Shown: positions 25,696 to 35,568, counted from the first letter of the stretch. The stretch: 64,000 nucleotides of DNA from Mesorhizobium sp. B2-3-4 (GCF_006442315.1 NZ_VFVY01000029.1:1-64000); one strand, 5' to 3'. A program made the numbers and translations. The notes: generated by a model not told the origin, from the letters alone.

Positions 25696-25818
25696 GGTGT
25701 CTGATCCGGGCGGATTGATCCCCGCCGCATTTCCGCCGCAGGCGTGAATGCCGGCGCTGAGCTTTCCTTTACCCTTGATCGTTAAAATGCCGGATATCCA
25801 GAATTGGGATTTCCGCCA

Positions 25819-26625
25819 ATGGCCGGCACATTTCGCGCCGTTTTCCTCGCCGCCGCGCGCCGATTGAAACCCGCGCCGCTGCTGGCCGCCGGCCTTGCGC
25901 TGGCCGCCGTTTCGGCCTGCAACACCGGCAGCGTGCTGTCATTGCAGCCGGCCGTCGATGTCGGCGCGCAAACCGCGGCCGTACCGCAATATCAGGGCAT
26001 GCAGAGGCTTGTTCCGTCCAATCCCTACATGACCCAGGCCGCCTATCCGCGCATGGACGAGCCGATGACGCAACCCGAGCAGATGCCGGCCAGCGAAACC
26101 GACTGCCGCGGCGAATTGAAACGGCTCGGCGTCGTCTATACCGATCTGGCGCCGATCCACGAAGGCCAGTGCGGCATCGACTTTCCCGTCAAGGTCTCGG
26201 CCATCGGCGGCGTCCAGATGAAACCGGCGGCAACGCTGACCTGCGACATGGCCGCCAGCTTTGCCGCCTGGACGAAGAACGAACTCGTTCCGTCCGCCCG
26301 CTGGCGCTATTTCTCCGGCGTCAAGACCATTCACCAGGGCTCCAGCTATTCCTGCCGCAACATTGCCGGCGAAGGCGTGCTGTCGGAGCACGGCAAGGGC
26401 AACGCGCTCGACGTCATGAGCATCGAGCTCAACAATGGCGACGACATCGACGTGCGCAAGCCCGGCCTGTTCGCCTTCCGCACCCGCGGCTTCCTCAACA
26501 ATGTGCGTGCCGATGGCTGCCAGTATTTCACCACCGTGCTCGGCCCCGGCTACAATTACGACCACCGCAACCACTTCCATTTCGACATCAAGAACCGCAA
26601 GAGCGGTTATCGCGCCTGCCGCTGA
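25819..26625 (+). CDS. Extensin-like family protein, probable lipoprotein
   Basis: The 268-residue paralogue of the preceding gene has a signal sequence ending LAAVSACNTG; Cys at the cleavage point suggests a lipoprotein (LAAVSAC is only a loose lipobox). The C-terminal domain contains DCRGELKRLGVVY, YSCRNIAGEG, LSEHGKGNALDVMSIEL and GPGYNYDHRNHFHFDIK, the same putative metal-binding pattern. The two genes are 123 bases apart on the same strand and look like a tandem duplication with different N-termini. Confidence 0.82.
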   Translation: MAGTFRAVFLAAARRLKPAPLLAAGLALAAVSACNTGSVLSLQPAVDVGAQTAAVPQYQGMQRLVPSNPYMTQAAYPRMDEPMTQPEQMPASETDCRGELKRLGVVYTDLAPIHEGQCGIDFPVKVSAIGGVQMKPAATLTCDMAASFAAWTKNELVPSARWRYFSGVKTIHQGSSYSCRNIAGEGVLSEHGKGNALDVMSIELNNGDDIDVRKPGLFAFRTRGFLNNVRADGCQYFTTVLGPGYNYDHRNHFHFDIKNRKSGYRACR

Positions 26626-26776
26626 CCGGACGGCTTCGCCGCGTCATCCCGGGCTCGTCGCCAAGGCGCTTCGCTGCCGTGATGACGAAGACATGATCAC
26701 CGGCGATGAGAAAGACGCCTGGCTATACCCGTGAGGCTCTGGCCCCATCGGCAAAATCTGCTTAGACCCTGACAAT

Positions 26777-27496
26777 ATGGGGCAGCAGATGAGCCAACGA
26801 AGCCTTCGACGACGCGCGACGATATGGCTCGCCACCTTGTTGGCCGCCTATCTGGCGCTCGCCTATGTCGCGGCGCCGGAATTCTGGACATTCCGCGATC
26901 GCGGCTTTCGTGACCGGCGTTTCGAGATGGTCACCCACACGCCGCAAGGCATTCCCGGAGACCCGATCAATGTCGGCCTGGTCGGCACCGAGAAGGAGGT
27001 GGTCCACGCTTTCGCCGTTGCCGGCTGGGACACCGCCGACGCCGTCACCTTGAGAACCGCCATCGACATCGGCGAGAGTGTCTTGTTCTCCCGTCCCTAT
27101 CCCGATGCGCCGATGAGCCGTCTGCTGTTCGAGGGCCGCCCGCAGGAGCTCGCTTTCGAAAAGCCGGTCGGCGACAGTGCCGACCGCCGCCACCACGTCC
27201 GGTTCTGGCAGACCGATGCGGTCGGCGACGATGGCAGACCGCTCTGGCTGGGTGCCGCCAGCTTCGATCGTGGTGTCGGTCTGAGCCACGAAACGGGTGC
27301 CATCACCCATCATATCGGCCCCGATCTCGATGCCGAGCGGGACTTCCTCATCGGCGATCTGCGTGCCGCCGACCAGTTGATCTCGACCAGCGACATGGCG
27401 GGCATCGGCGCCACCAGGACTGGCCGGAATGGCGGCGGCGATCCCTATTTCACCGATGGCAAGGCAATCATCGGCGTGCTGAGACAGGTGCAGTGA
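26777..27496 (+). CDS. LssY C-terminal domain protein
   Basis: The 239-residue membrane-anchored protein has an N-terminal helix (about residues 15-35) followed by a domain with DPINVGLVGTEKEVVHAFAVAGW, RPQELAFEKPVGDSADRRHHVRFW and GRPLWLGAASFDRGVGLS. This matches the LssY C-terminal domain. No biochemical function is established for the family that I know of. Stand-alone gene converging with the alcohol dehydrogenase-type gene. Confidence 0.8.
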   Translation: MGQQMSQRSLRRRATIWLATLLAAYLALAYVAAPEFWTFRDRGFRDRRFEMVTHTPQGIPGDPINVGLVGTEKEVVHAFAVAGWDTADAVTLRTAIDIGESVLFSRPYPDAPMSRLLFEGRPQELAFEKPVGDSADRRHHVRFWQTDAVGDDGRPLWLGAASFDRGVGLSHETGAITHHIGPDLDAERDFLIGDLRAADQLISTSDMAGIGATRTGRNGGGDPYFTDGKAIIGVLRQVQ

Positions 27497-27502
27497 TCCC
27501 TG

Positions 27503-28525
27503 TCAGCTCGTGCTGATCACGATCTTGCCGAACGGCCCCTTCTCCAGATGCTCGAAAGCCTGGGGAACCTCGTCGAAGCCAAACACCTTGTCGATGACCG
27601 GCTTGATCGTGAGTGCCTCGATCGCCTGGTTCATGCGCTCGAAGGCGCGGCGGTGGCCGATCGATATGCCCTGCACGACGATCCGGTTGCGCAGGAAAGG
27701 CACGATCGGGAAGCTGAGCTCCATGCTGCCAAGCAGGCCGATGATCGACAGCCGGCCGTCGGCAGCCAGCGCATCGAGCGAGCGCCGCGCATTGTCGCCG
27801 CCGACCATCTCGAGGATGTGATTGACGCCGGCGCCACCCGTCAGCGCGCGCGCCGCTTCGTCCCATGCCGGCCTGGCGCGATAGTTGATCACCTGCCAGG
27901 CGCCGAGCGTCTTTGCCCGTTCGAGTTTATCGTCACTGCTTGACGTGACGATGGCGCGCAGGCCGAAGGCGTGGGCGAATTGCAGCGCAAACAGGGAGAC
28001 CCCGCCCGTGCCCTGGATCAGGATGGTCTGGCCGGGCACGGGCCTTGTTGCCTCTGCCATGGCGAACCAGGCCGTCAGCGCCGCGATCGGCAGCGTCGAG
28101 GCCTCCGCGTCGCTGAGCGACGGCGGTGCCGGCACGGCGGCATCCTCATGCAGGATGAGATAGTCGCTCAGCGTACCGGGCAGCGACGATCCCAAAGTGT
28201 GCTGGTGCAGCACTGGCGGCGCGTCGCCGTCCGGCCAGTCGGCAATCACTTGCCCCAGCACGCGCTGGCCCGTCTGGAAGCGGCTGACGCCGCTGCCGAC
28301 CGCCACCACTTCGCCCACCGCGTCCGATGTCGGCACGAACGGAAAGGCAAGGTCGGGGATCAGCACGCCGTCGACGATCATCCTGTCCTTGTAGTTCAGC
28401 GATATGGCCTTGATCCGCACCAGCAGTTCATGCCGCCCGGGTTCGGGGATCCTTGTCTCGGCCAGTTCCAGCCTGGGCAGGCCGAAACCGGTCATCCGCC
28501 AGGATCTGTTGATGTCGCTGCCCAT
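27503..28525 (-). CDS. Zinc-type MDR alcohol dehydrogenase / quinone oxidoreductase-like
   Basis: The 340-residue medium-chain dehydrogenase has the GroES-like N-terminal domain (MIVDGVLIPDLAFPFVPTSD; the usual catalytic zinc Cys is absent) and the Rossmann domain with LIQGTGGVSLFALQFAHAFG and VTSSSDDKLERAKTLGA. The missing zinc ligands suggest a reductase of the NADPH:enone or quinone type. ATG 28525 gives MGSDINRSW. It is divergent from a LysR regulator, the likely controller. Confidence 0.85.
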   Translation of the reverse strand: MGSDINRSWRMTGFGLPRLELAETRIPEPGRHELLVRIKAISLNYKDRMIVDGVLIPDLAFPFVPTSDAVGEVVAVGSGVSRFQTGQRVLGQVIADWPDGDAPPVLHQHTLGSSLPGTLSDYLILHEDAAVPAPPSLSDAEASTLPIAALTAWFAMAEATRPVPGQTILIQGTGGVSLFALQFAHAFGLRAIVTSSSDDKLERAKTLGAWQVINYRARPAWDEAARALTGGAGVNHILEMVGGDNARRSLDALAADGRLSIIGLLGSMELSFPIVPFLRNRIVVQGISIGHRRAFERMNQAIEALTIKPVIDKVFGFDEVPQAFEHLEKGPFGKIVISTS

Positions 28526-28639
28526 TGCATCTGCTCCCGATTGCGTCGCTGGCGGGATCTCTACTATGGAAATATGCGCTTCCATACGGTATAATTTTCA
28601 ACGAATTGGCAACCAAAAATCTACAATAGGAACGCGGCT

Positions 28640-29554
28640 ATGGACTCCACCGATCTGCAAGGCATCGTCGCCTTCGTTCAAACGATCGAGGCTGGAAGCT
28701 TCACCGGTGCGGGAGAGCGGCTGCGCGTGACCAAATCGGCGGTCGGCAAGTCGGTCGCGCAACTGGAACGTCGGCTTGGCATCCACCTGCTCAACCGCAC
28801 CACGCGCAGCCTCGGCCCGACAAGCGAAGGCCTGTGCTATTACGAGGCCTGCGTCAGGGCACTGTCGGAGATCGAAGCCGCGCAGGCGCTGCTTGCCTTG
28901 CGGCGGCAGGTGCCCTCGGGCCGGCTTCGGGTCGACCTGCCCTCGGCCTTCGGCCACCGCTGCGTGGCGCCCGTGCTGTTCGAGATTTCCAGGCGATTTC
29001 CCGACCTGGCAATGGAGATTTCCTTCAACGACCGCCGTGTCGACCTGATCGAGGAAGGCATCGACCTCGCGGTCCGCATGGGCGATCTCGATGACAGCTC
29101 GTCGCTCGCCGCGCGCCGGCTCTACACGCAGCGCTCGGCCATCTGCGCCACCCCCGCCTATCTCGACAGAAACGGCAGGCCGCGTACGATCGGGGAACTC
29201 ACCGGCCATGACCTGATCGGCTACACCCGCAACGGCGTCGCCCACGCCTGGACCATCCGGCAAGCCGATGGCCATGTCGCGAAGTTCACGCCACGGGCGA
29301 GACTGGTGCTCGACAATGGCGAGCCGATGCTGGACGCCGTGCTTGCCGGCTGCGGCATCACCTTCCTGCCGACCTGGCTGGTGGCGGACAGCCTCGAGAG
29401 CGGTGCGCTCGAAATGGTGCTGGCCGATACGCTCGTCGAGGACATCTGCGTCCATGCCATCTGGCCGGTGACGCGCGCCCTGACGCCCAAGGTGCGCGTC
29501 GTCGTCGATGCGCTGGTCGCGCATTTCTCATCGCCGCCCTGGGATGCCGTCTGA
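28640..29554 (+). CDS. LysR family transcriptional regulator
   Basis: The 304-residue LTTR has the helix-turn-helix FVQTIEAGSFTGAGERLRVT with KSAVGKSVAQLERRLGIHLL and a CrgA/DhcR-type effector domain. AGGAACGCGGCT precedes ATG. It is divergent from the MDR dehydrogenase across an AT-rich 114-base gap (28526-28639), where its binding site should lie. The effector is unknown. Confidence 0.9.
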   Translation: MDSTDLQGIVAFVQTIEAGSFTGAGERLRVTKSAVGKSVAQLERRLGIHLLNRTTRSLGPTSEGLCYYEACVRALSEIEAAQALLALRRQVPSGRLRVDLPSAFGHRCVAPVLFEISRRFPDLAMEISFNDRRVDLIEEGIDLAVRMGDLDDSSSLAARRLYTQRSAICATPAYLDRNGRPRTIGELTGHDLIGYTRNGVAHAWTIRQADGHVAKFTPRARLVLDNGEPMLDAVLAGCGITFLPTWLVADSLESGALEMVLADTLVEDICVHAIWPVTRALTPKVRVVVDALVAHFSSPPWDAV

Positions 29555-29634
29555 TCGACGTGCATTACCTGTCATCTTTTTAAAATGGCCGCCGACTATT
29601 TTCGAAAGCCGTGCGGCAATGCTATTGAGCCCTC

Positions 29635-30945
29635 ATGCTATACGTTGAAATCGCTACCGTGGTCGTCCTCATTTGCGTGAACGGCCTTCTGGCAATGTCC
29701 GAACTCGCCATCGTCTCGTCGCGGCCGGCACGCCTGAAGGCGATGATCGACCGCAACGTCAAGGGTGCCGGCCGCGCCTTGGCGCTTGGCTCCAATCCCG
29801 GCAAATTCCTGTCCTCGGTGCAGATCGGCATCACGCTGGTCGGGGTGCTCTCAGGCGCTTTCTCCGGCGCCACGCTCGGCGAGCGGCTGGCGCAATACCT
29901 GGCTTCGACAGGCATTCGCGAAAATATCGCCGATCCGCTCGGCGTCGGCATCGTCGTGGCCATCATCACCTATGCCTCGCTGATCATCGGCGAACTCGTG
30001 CCCAAGCAGATCGCGCTGCGCGATCCCGAGCGCGTTGCCGTGAAAGCCGCGCCGGCGATGACGATCCTCGCCACCATCTCTGCGCCTCTCGTCTTCCTGC
30101 TCGACATTTCGGGCCGTGCCGTGCTCTGGCTGCTCGGCCAGCGCGGCGAGAGCGAGGAAAAGGTCACCGACGAGGAGATCAAGATGCTGGTCGCCGAGGC
30201 CGAGCATCACGGCACCATCGAATCCGACGAGCGGCGCATGATCGCCGGCGTCATGCGGCTCGGCGACCGCGCCGTGCGCGCCGTCATGTCGCCGCGCACC
30301 GATGTCGACTGGATCAACCTGCAATCCGACGAAGCCACGATCCGCAAGCTTTTGATGGACACGCAGCATTCGCGCCTGCCCGCCGGCGATGGCGGCGTGG
30401 ATGCCATGGTCGGCGTCATCCAGACGCGTGACGTGCTGGCCGCCCTGCTCGGCGGCCGCGCGCTCGATCCGCGCAAATATGTGCGCACCGCCCCCATTGT
30501 GCACGACCAGGCCGACGCGCTCGACGTGCTGCAGAAACTGAAGGAGAGCGACGTGCCGATGGCGCTGGTGCATGACGAATACGGCCATTTCGAAGGCATC
30601 GTCACGCCGGCCGACATCCTGGAAGCCATCACCGGCGTCTTCCGCTCGGACCTCGAAGCCGGCGAGGAAGAGAACGCCGTGCAGCGCGACGACGGCTCAT
30701 GGCTGCTGGCCGGCTACATGCAGGCCGACGAGATGGCCGAGGTGCTGGGCATCGACCTGCCTGAAAATCGCGACTACGAGACCGTCGCCGGCTATGTGCT
30801 GTCGCACATGCATCATCTGCCGGCGACCGGAGAATGCGTCGACGCGCAGGGCTGGCGCTTCGAGGTGGTCGACCTCGACGGCCGCCGTATCGACAAGCTG
30901 ATCGCCACCCGCCTGCCCAGCGGCCACCGCGAGATGGCGCGCTGA
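29635..30945 (+). CDS. CNNM/CorC-type membrane protein (hemolysin family)
   Basis: The 436-residue protein has an N-terminal DUF21 domain of about four helices (SELAIVSSRPARLKAM to about 180), a CBS-domain pair (VMSPRTDVDWINLQ; MALVHDEYGHFEGIVTPADIL) and a C-terminal CorC_HlyC domain (DGSWLLAGYMQADEMAEVLG to the end). The family includes magnesium and cobalt efflux or resistance proteins; the hemolysin label is historical. DEEIKMLVAEAEHHGTIE is the usual linker. No operon partner. Confidence 0.9.
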   Translation: MLYVEIATVVVLICVNGLLAMSELAIVSSRPARLKAMIDRNVKGAGRALALGSNPGKFLSSVQIGITLVGVLSGAFSGATLGERLAQYLASTGIRENIADPLGVGIVVAIITYASLIIGELVPKQIALRDPERVAVKAAPAMTILATISAPLVFLLDISGRAVLWLLGQRGESEEKVTDEEIKMLVAEAEHHGTIESDERRMIAGVMRLGDRAVRAVMSPRTDVDWINLQSDEATIRKLLMDTQHSRLPAGDGGVDAMVGVIQTRDVLAALLGGRALDPRKYVRTAPIVHDQADALDVLQKLKESDVPMALVHDEYGHFEGIVTPADILEAITGVFRSDLEAGEEENAVQRDDGSWLLAGYMQADEMAEVLGIDLPENRDYETVAGYVLSHMHHLPATGECVDAQGWRFEVVDLDGRRIDKLIATRLPSGHREMAR

Positions 30946-31009
30946 CGGGTCGGACATCCAGGGCCGGTGGCGGTCATGGCATCACGCCGGTCGAGTGCCG
31001 GTCGGCGAT

Positions 31010-32329
31010 TTACCGCTCCGTAAAAGCGCGCGCGAACGAATCGAACATCGGCCGCGCCAGATACGCCAGGAAAGTCCGGTCGCCGGTGCCGATGAACGCC
31101 TCGACCGGCGTTCCGGGATAAAGCTGCTCGCGCCGCACGCCGGGCGGCAGGTCTGCCGCAATCGTCAGCCTGGCGCGGAAATAAGGTTCGCGCGTAGCCG
31201 GGTCGATGAGCCGGTCCGCCGAAATTTCGGTCACGGTGGCTAAGACCTCCGGCGTCAGCCGCGCGTTCAAGGCGGATAATCGCAGTTTCGCCGGCTGACC
31301 GACACGGACCTGGTCGATGTCCTTCGGCCGCAGTTTCGCATCGACGACCAGGCCCGAAGCGGTGGGCAGGATCTCCATGATCTTTTCGCCCGGGGCAATC
31401 ACGCTGCCTTTGGAATTGTAGGTCGACGACACCACGATGCCCGCCGCCGGCGCCTTGATCGTGGTGCGCAACAGCACCGCCTGCGCCGCCCTGATCTGTT
31501 CCTCGACGTCGGCCAGGTTGGAGCGGACGTCGTCCAGTTTCGTCAGCGCCTCCTCGACGCGTTGCGTGGTCAGACGCTCGGTCTGCTGCTGGGCTTCGAC
31601 GATCTGGGTGTTGACCGCGGCAAGATTGGCCTCCAGCGCTCCGGCCTGGCCGACGAGATCGGCCTCGCTGCGCAAAAGCTGCGAGTATTCGGTTCGATTG
31701 GTGAGGCCCTTGTCCAGCAGGCCGGTCTTGATGCCAAGCTCCCTGTTGACGATTTCGGCCTGTTGCTGAACGGCCTTTTGCTGGGCCTGCAATCCCACCA
31801 CCGACTGCCGATGCATGGCGACCCGCTGCGCCAGGATCGATTGTTCCGACCGGAACCGGGCGCGCCTCGCGTCGAACTCCTTCTGCTGTTCTCGAACCAG
31901 GGTCTCGAAATCGTTCTGGAAAGGGGCTGGCGCCGCTTCGCTGATCGGGGCCAGCCGGTCCAGGCCGTCGCGTTCGGCTTCCAGGCGCGCGGCACTTGCC
32001 CTGAGCGCGATCGACTGTCTCGTCAGCCGGTTCAGGTTGGCCTGCGCGGCTGTTGGATCGAGCACCACCAGATCCTGCGCTTGTTGCACGCGATCGCCTT
32101 CATGGACCAGCAACGCCTGGACGATACCGCCCTCCGCATGCTGGATGAGGATATTTCCGTCCGTCGCCGAAATCGTGCCCTGGGTGATGACCGCTCCCGA
32201 CAAGGGCGCGCTGACGGCCCAGTAACCGAAACCGCCCGCCAGCAGCGCTATGGCGGCATAACCGGTGAGGGCCACGCGTCTTATATTGGTGCGTGGCTGG
32301 CTGTCCCAGGCGAGGCTTTGCATCGTCAT
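31010..32329 (-). CDS. HlyD/PrsE-type type I secretion adaptor
   Basis: The 439-residue membrane fusion protein has one N-terminal membrane helix (about 18-40), a lipoyl-like half (ISATDGNILIQHAEGGIVQA), a long coiled-coil hairpin (about 90-270, Gln/Glu-rich), and a beta-barrel ending YPGTPVEAFIGTGDRTFLAY, as in HlyD/PrsE. It should link the inner-membrane ABC exporter to an outer-membrane TolC, which is not encoded here. It is third in the glycanase-ABC-adaptor operon, two bases after the ABC gene. Confidence 0.9.
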   Translation of the reverse strand: MTMQSLAWDSQPRTNIRRVALTGYAAIALLAGGFGYWAVSAPLSGAVITQGTISATDGNILIQHAEGGIVQALLVHEGDRVQQAQDLVVLDPTAAQANLNRLTRQSIALRASAARLEAERDGLDRLAPISEAAPAPFQNDFETLVREQQKEFDARRARFRSEQSILAQRVAMHRQSVVGLQAQQKAVQQQAEIVNRELGIKTGLLDKGLTNRTEYSQLLRSEADLVGQAGALEANLAAVNTQIVEAQQQTERLTTQRVEEALTKLDDVRSNLADVEEQIRAAQAVLLRTTIKAPAAGIVVSSTYNSKGSVIAPGEKIMEILPTASGLVVDAKLRPKDIDQVRVGQPAKLRLSALNARLTPEVLATVTEISADRLIDPATREPYFRARLTIAADLPPGVRREQLYPGTPVEAFIGTGDRTFLAYLARPMFDSFARAFTER

Positions 32330-32331
32330 CG

Positions 32332-34086
32332 TCAGGATCCGGAACCGCCATGGGCGCGGATCGTCGGGACGAACGACCCGGTCACCACCGTACCCTGCCG
32401 GGGGCTCTTGCTGGCGGCCGAGCGCCGCAGCACCTCGTCGCTCGGGCCGAAGGCTTCGATCATGCCGCCGCGCAGCAGCAGCACGCGGTCGCAGGCGGCA
32501 GCGATCGACGGGCGATGGGTGATCACGATGACCGTGACGCGCGCCGCCCGCGCGGCCGAAACCACCACCTCGAGCGCCGCCTCGCCGGCACCGTCGAGGT
32601 GGGAACTGGGCTCGTCGAGGACCAGCAACCGCGGATTGCCGTAGAAGGCGCGCGCCAGCCCGATCCGCTGGCGCTCGCCGCCCGACAGCGCCCTGTCCGA
32701 CGGGCCGATCATGGTCTGGTAGCCGTCGCGCTGCCCCAGGATCAGCTCGTGCACCTGGGCACGCCTTGCCGCCTCGACGATCGCGGCGTCATCCGCGTGC
32801 GGGTCGAAGCGGGCGACGTTTTGCGCGATCGATCCTGGAAAGAGTTCCACCTCCTGCGCCAGGTACCCGATATGCTTTCCGAGCTGGCTTTCGTCCCAGC
32901 TCCCGAGATCGGCGCCGTCGATCCTGATCGAGCCACCGGTCGGTCGGGCAGCGCCCACGAGCAACCGCGCCAGCGTCGATTTGCCGGCGCCGCTCGGGCC
33001 GACGATGGCCAGCGCCTCACCCGCGTCGATGGCAAAATTCAGCCGCTTGAGGATGGGCTCCGTGCCAGGCCGGGCATTCGGCGCCATGAAGAAGACGTCC
33101 TGCGCCGAAATCGCGCCCACCGGATCGGGCAGGACCAGTTTGCGGGCCTCGGCGGGACCTGTCGCGAGCGCCTTTTCCAGCCTTGTCCACGCGCGCCGGG
33201 CGTCGGCGATCTGGCGCCAGGCCCCGATCAGCTGGTCTAGCGGCTGCAGCGCGCGTGACGACACCAGTGACGAGGCGAAGATCATGCCGGCCGTCATCTG
33301 CCCCTGCAGAACCAGCCATGCGCCGGCGCCGAGGATCGCCAGTTGCAGCACCATGCGCAGCGCCCGCGAGGCTCCGCTGAAGATCGCATTGGCGCTCGAT
33401 GAACGGTCATGAAAGGTGAGCGCCGCCGCGACATGCCGCCCCCAGGCCCGCGCGGCATTCTCCACCATGCCCATGGCGCGCAGCGTGTCCGCATTGCGGG
33501 CAAAAGCCTGTTCCGCCTGGCTGGCCAGAGCCGATCGTTGCGTGGACAAGGCGTCGTTCCTGCCGATGGCAAGCTGGTTGGCCACCACCAGGACAAGCAG
33601 GAGCACGGCGCCGGCGACCGTCACCCAGAACAACACCGGATGGATGAGATAGAGCAAGGCGAGGAAGACGGGAGCGAAGGGCAGGTCGAACAACACCGCC
33701 ACGCCGCGCGACCTGAGGAAGGCGCAGACCGAGGCGAGGTCGCGCAGCGGTGACAGGCCGCCGGCGTATTTCGCGCCAAGCGAAATGGCGAAGGTGCTGG
33801 CACCCAGTTTCCGGTCGACGATGGCCGCGACGCGCTGCGTGTAAACGGCGCGGACCGCGTCCAGCAGCCCCAGGAAGGCGAGCGCGAACACCGCGATACC
33901 AGAGAGATAGACGAGCGTCTCGACGCTGGAGGACGGCAGCACGCGGTCGTAGACCTGCAGCAGATAGAGCGGAACGACCAGAAGCAGGATGTTGATCAAC
34001 AGCGAGAAGACGCCGACATCGGCAATGGCGCGCAGGACGACCGCACGCAGGCCGGGCGTTCCCGTCATTTCGGCATTACCCGCCAT
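32332..34086 (-). CDS. Type I secretion ABC transporter (PrsD-like permease/ATPase)
   Basis: The 584-residue half-transporter has a six-helix membrane domain (about 20-300) and an ATPase domain with Walker A GPSGAGKST, signature LSGGERQRIGLARA, Walker B LLVLDEPSSHLD and the switch His in VITHRPS. No C39 peptidase or CLD domain precedes it, which fits the PrtD/PrsD/HasD class that exports RTX proteins with C-terminal signals. It lies 12 bases after the GH16 gene and two bases before the adaptor, so the GH16 protein is the likely cargo. Confidence 0.92.
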   Translation of the reverse strand: MAGNAEMTGTPGLRAVVLRAIADVGVFSLLINILLLVVPLYLLQVYDRVLPSSSVETLVYLSGIAVFALAFLGLLDAVRAVYTQRVAAIVDRKLGASTFAISLGAKYAGGLSPLRDLASVCAFLRSRGVAVLFDLPFAPVFLALLYLIHPVLFWVTVAGAVLLLVLVVANQLAIGRNDALSTQRSALASQAEQAFARNADTLRAMGMVENAARAWGRHVAAALTFHDRSSSANAIFSGASRALRMVLQLAILGAGAWLVLQGQMTAGMIFASSLVSSRALQPLDQLIGAWRQIADARRAWTRLEKALATGPAEARKLVLPDPVGAISAQDVFFMAPNARPGTEPILKRLNFAIDAGEALAIVGPSGAGKSTLARLLVGAARPTGGSIRIDGADLGSWDESQLGKHIGYLAQEVELFPGSIAQNVARFDPHADDAAIVEAARRAQVHELILGQRDGYQTMIGPSDRALSGGERQRIGLARAFYGNPRLLVLDEPSSHLDGAGEAALEVVVSAARAARVTVIVITHRPSIAAACDRVLLLRGGMIEAFGPSDEVLRRSAASKSPRQGTVVTGSFVPTIRAHGGSGS

Positions 34087-34098
34087 GATCCCGGGGCC

Positions 34099-35568
34099 CT
34101 ATGCGTGGCCCCCGAATTCGGACCCATTGTGCAGCGTACTGCTGGCGGTGCTGTGCGTGGCGAGGCTCAGCGCGTTCGTCGGCGCATTGTCCAGCGTATA
34201 GGCGCGGATGTAGTCGATCTTCATCTCCGCGGGCGTCGCCAGATGATCCGGAGGCGCGCCGGCAAAGCCGCCGACCGCGAGATCCGCGAGCATGTACATC
34301 GGCTTGTTCATGTCCGACGGCGTCGCCGCTTCGGCGACCTGCACACCGTCATAGGTCCAGACCAGCTTGTCCGGTGTCCACAGCAGCCCATAGGTGTGAA
34401 AGCCGGCGGTATCCATGGTATTCACCGTCGACGTGACCTTGGTCTGGGTTCCCGTTTCATTCGAGTGCGCCGTCATGATCAGCGAGTTCGGATCCTGCCC
34501 GCGCGTCTCCACCACATCCAGTTCCGGCGGCCACGAGCCGTCTTCCGGCAGCAGCCAGAAGGCCGGCCAGGCGCCGGCGTTTTCGGGCAGGTCGGCGCGC
34601 ATTTCGAAATAGCCATAGGTCTGCGAGAAGGTGTCATGCGTCGTGATGATGCCTGACGTGTATTCGTAATTGTTGATCAGCGGCTTGATGTCGGCCGGCG
34701 CCTGCGCCGCGGTGATGGTGAGAACGCCATTCTCCACGCTGAACGGGTGGACGGAGCTCGTCGGCGCGTAGTTGGCGTCGATGTACCATTGCAGTTCGCC
34801 ATTGCTGGTCAACGTGCTGCCGTTCGGCGCGCCCCACGAGAAATTGGTATCCCAAGTACCGCCCTGGCCGTTGTGAAGATTGAGCGTGTTGAAATCGTCG
34901 CTGAAGGACAGCGTCATCTGCGACTTGTCGATCGGCAATTCGAACTGGCCGGGCTGCAGCTTGTCGATGGTCGTGTCCTTGAACTCCAGGATCTCGCCCG
35001 CCCCGAGGTTCAACAGCACGTTCGATCCCGCCTGGATCATGTTGGAATGAATGGCGTCGAACGACGTGAACCCGTAGCCATTGAGGCGGACGGTATCGGT
35101 GGCGGCGAAATTGGCGATCAGGTCGCTGCCATTGCCTTTCGAGACGACGAACGTGTCGTAACCGCCACCGCCGTCGATCAGCACATCGTTTCCCGCGCCG
35201 CCGTCGATCGTCTGGTGCCCGGCCGTGGCGGTGATGATGTTGTCCAACCCATTGCCGAAGGCATAGTTGTTCGGGTTCGTGACGATGAGGTTCTCGACAT
35301 TGTCGGGCAGCTTGTAGCTCATCCATGTGCTGATCGTGTCGATCCCGGCGCCGGCGGCTTCGGCCACCTTGTTGCCCGCCCCATAGAGGTAGTAGATGTC
35401 GTCGCCCGTGCCGCCGTGCATGGTGACGTTGACACCGCCGGCTCCATAGAAGGAGTCGTTTCCGGTGCTGCCATACATGTCCGGCCCGGCCCCTGCCGCC
35501 GAATACCAATGGCTGGACGCGCCGCTGTAGGGAAGAGGAATGCCGAGGGCGTTGACGATGAAGCTCAT
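34099..35568 (-). CDS. RTX-containing GH16 glycanase, probable type I secretion substrate
   Basis: The 489-residue protein starts without a signal peptide. The N-terminal third has RTX-type calcium repeats (GGTGDDIYYL, GGAGNDVLIDGGGGYDTF). The C-terminal half is a glycoside hydrolase family 16 domain whose active site reads PPELDVVETRG, that is E-x-D-x-x-E with both catalytic Glu. GH16 enzymes of rhizobia (ExsH, PlyA) cut acidic exopolysaccharide after export by PrsDE. Here the enzyme is encoded with its own exporter. GAGGAGG precedes ATG 35568. The repeats lie at the N-terminus, not next to the C-terminal secretion signal, which is unusual. Confidence 0.9.
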   Translation of the reverse strand: MSFIVNALGIPLPYSGASSHWYSAAGAGPDMYGSTGNDSFYGAGGVNVTMHGGTGDDIYYLYGAGNKVAEAAGAGIDTISTWMSYKLPDNVENLIVTNPNNYAFGNGLDNIITATAGHQTIDGGAGNDVLIDGGGGYDTFVVSKGNGSDLIANFAATDTVRLNGYGFTSFDAIHSNMIQAGSNVLLNLGAGEILEFKDTTIDKLQPGQFELPIDKSQMTLSFSDDFNTLNLHNGQGGTWDTNFSWGAPNGSTLTSNGELQWYIDANYAPTSSVHPFSVENGVLTITAAQAPADIKPLINNYEYTSGIITTHDTFSQTYGYFEMRADLPENAGAWPAFWLLPEDGSWPPELDVVETRGQDPNSLIMTAHSNETGTQTKVTSTVNTMDTAGFHTYGLLWTPDKLVWTYDGVQVAEAATPSDMNKPMYMLADLAVGGFAGAPPDHLATPAEMKIDYIRAYTLDNAPTNALSLATHSTASSTLHNGSEFGGHA

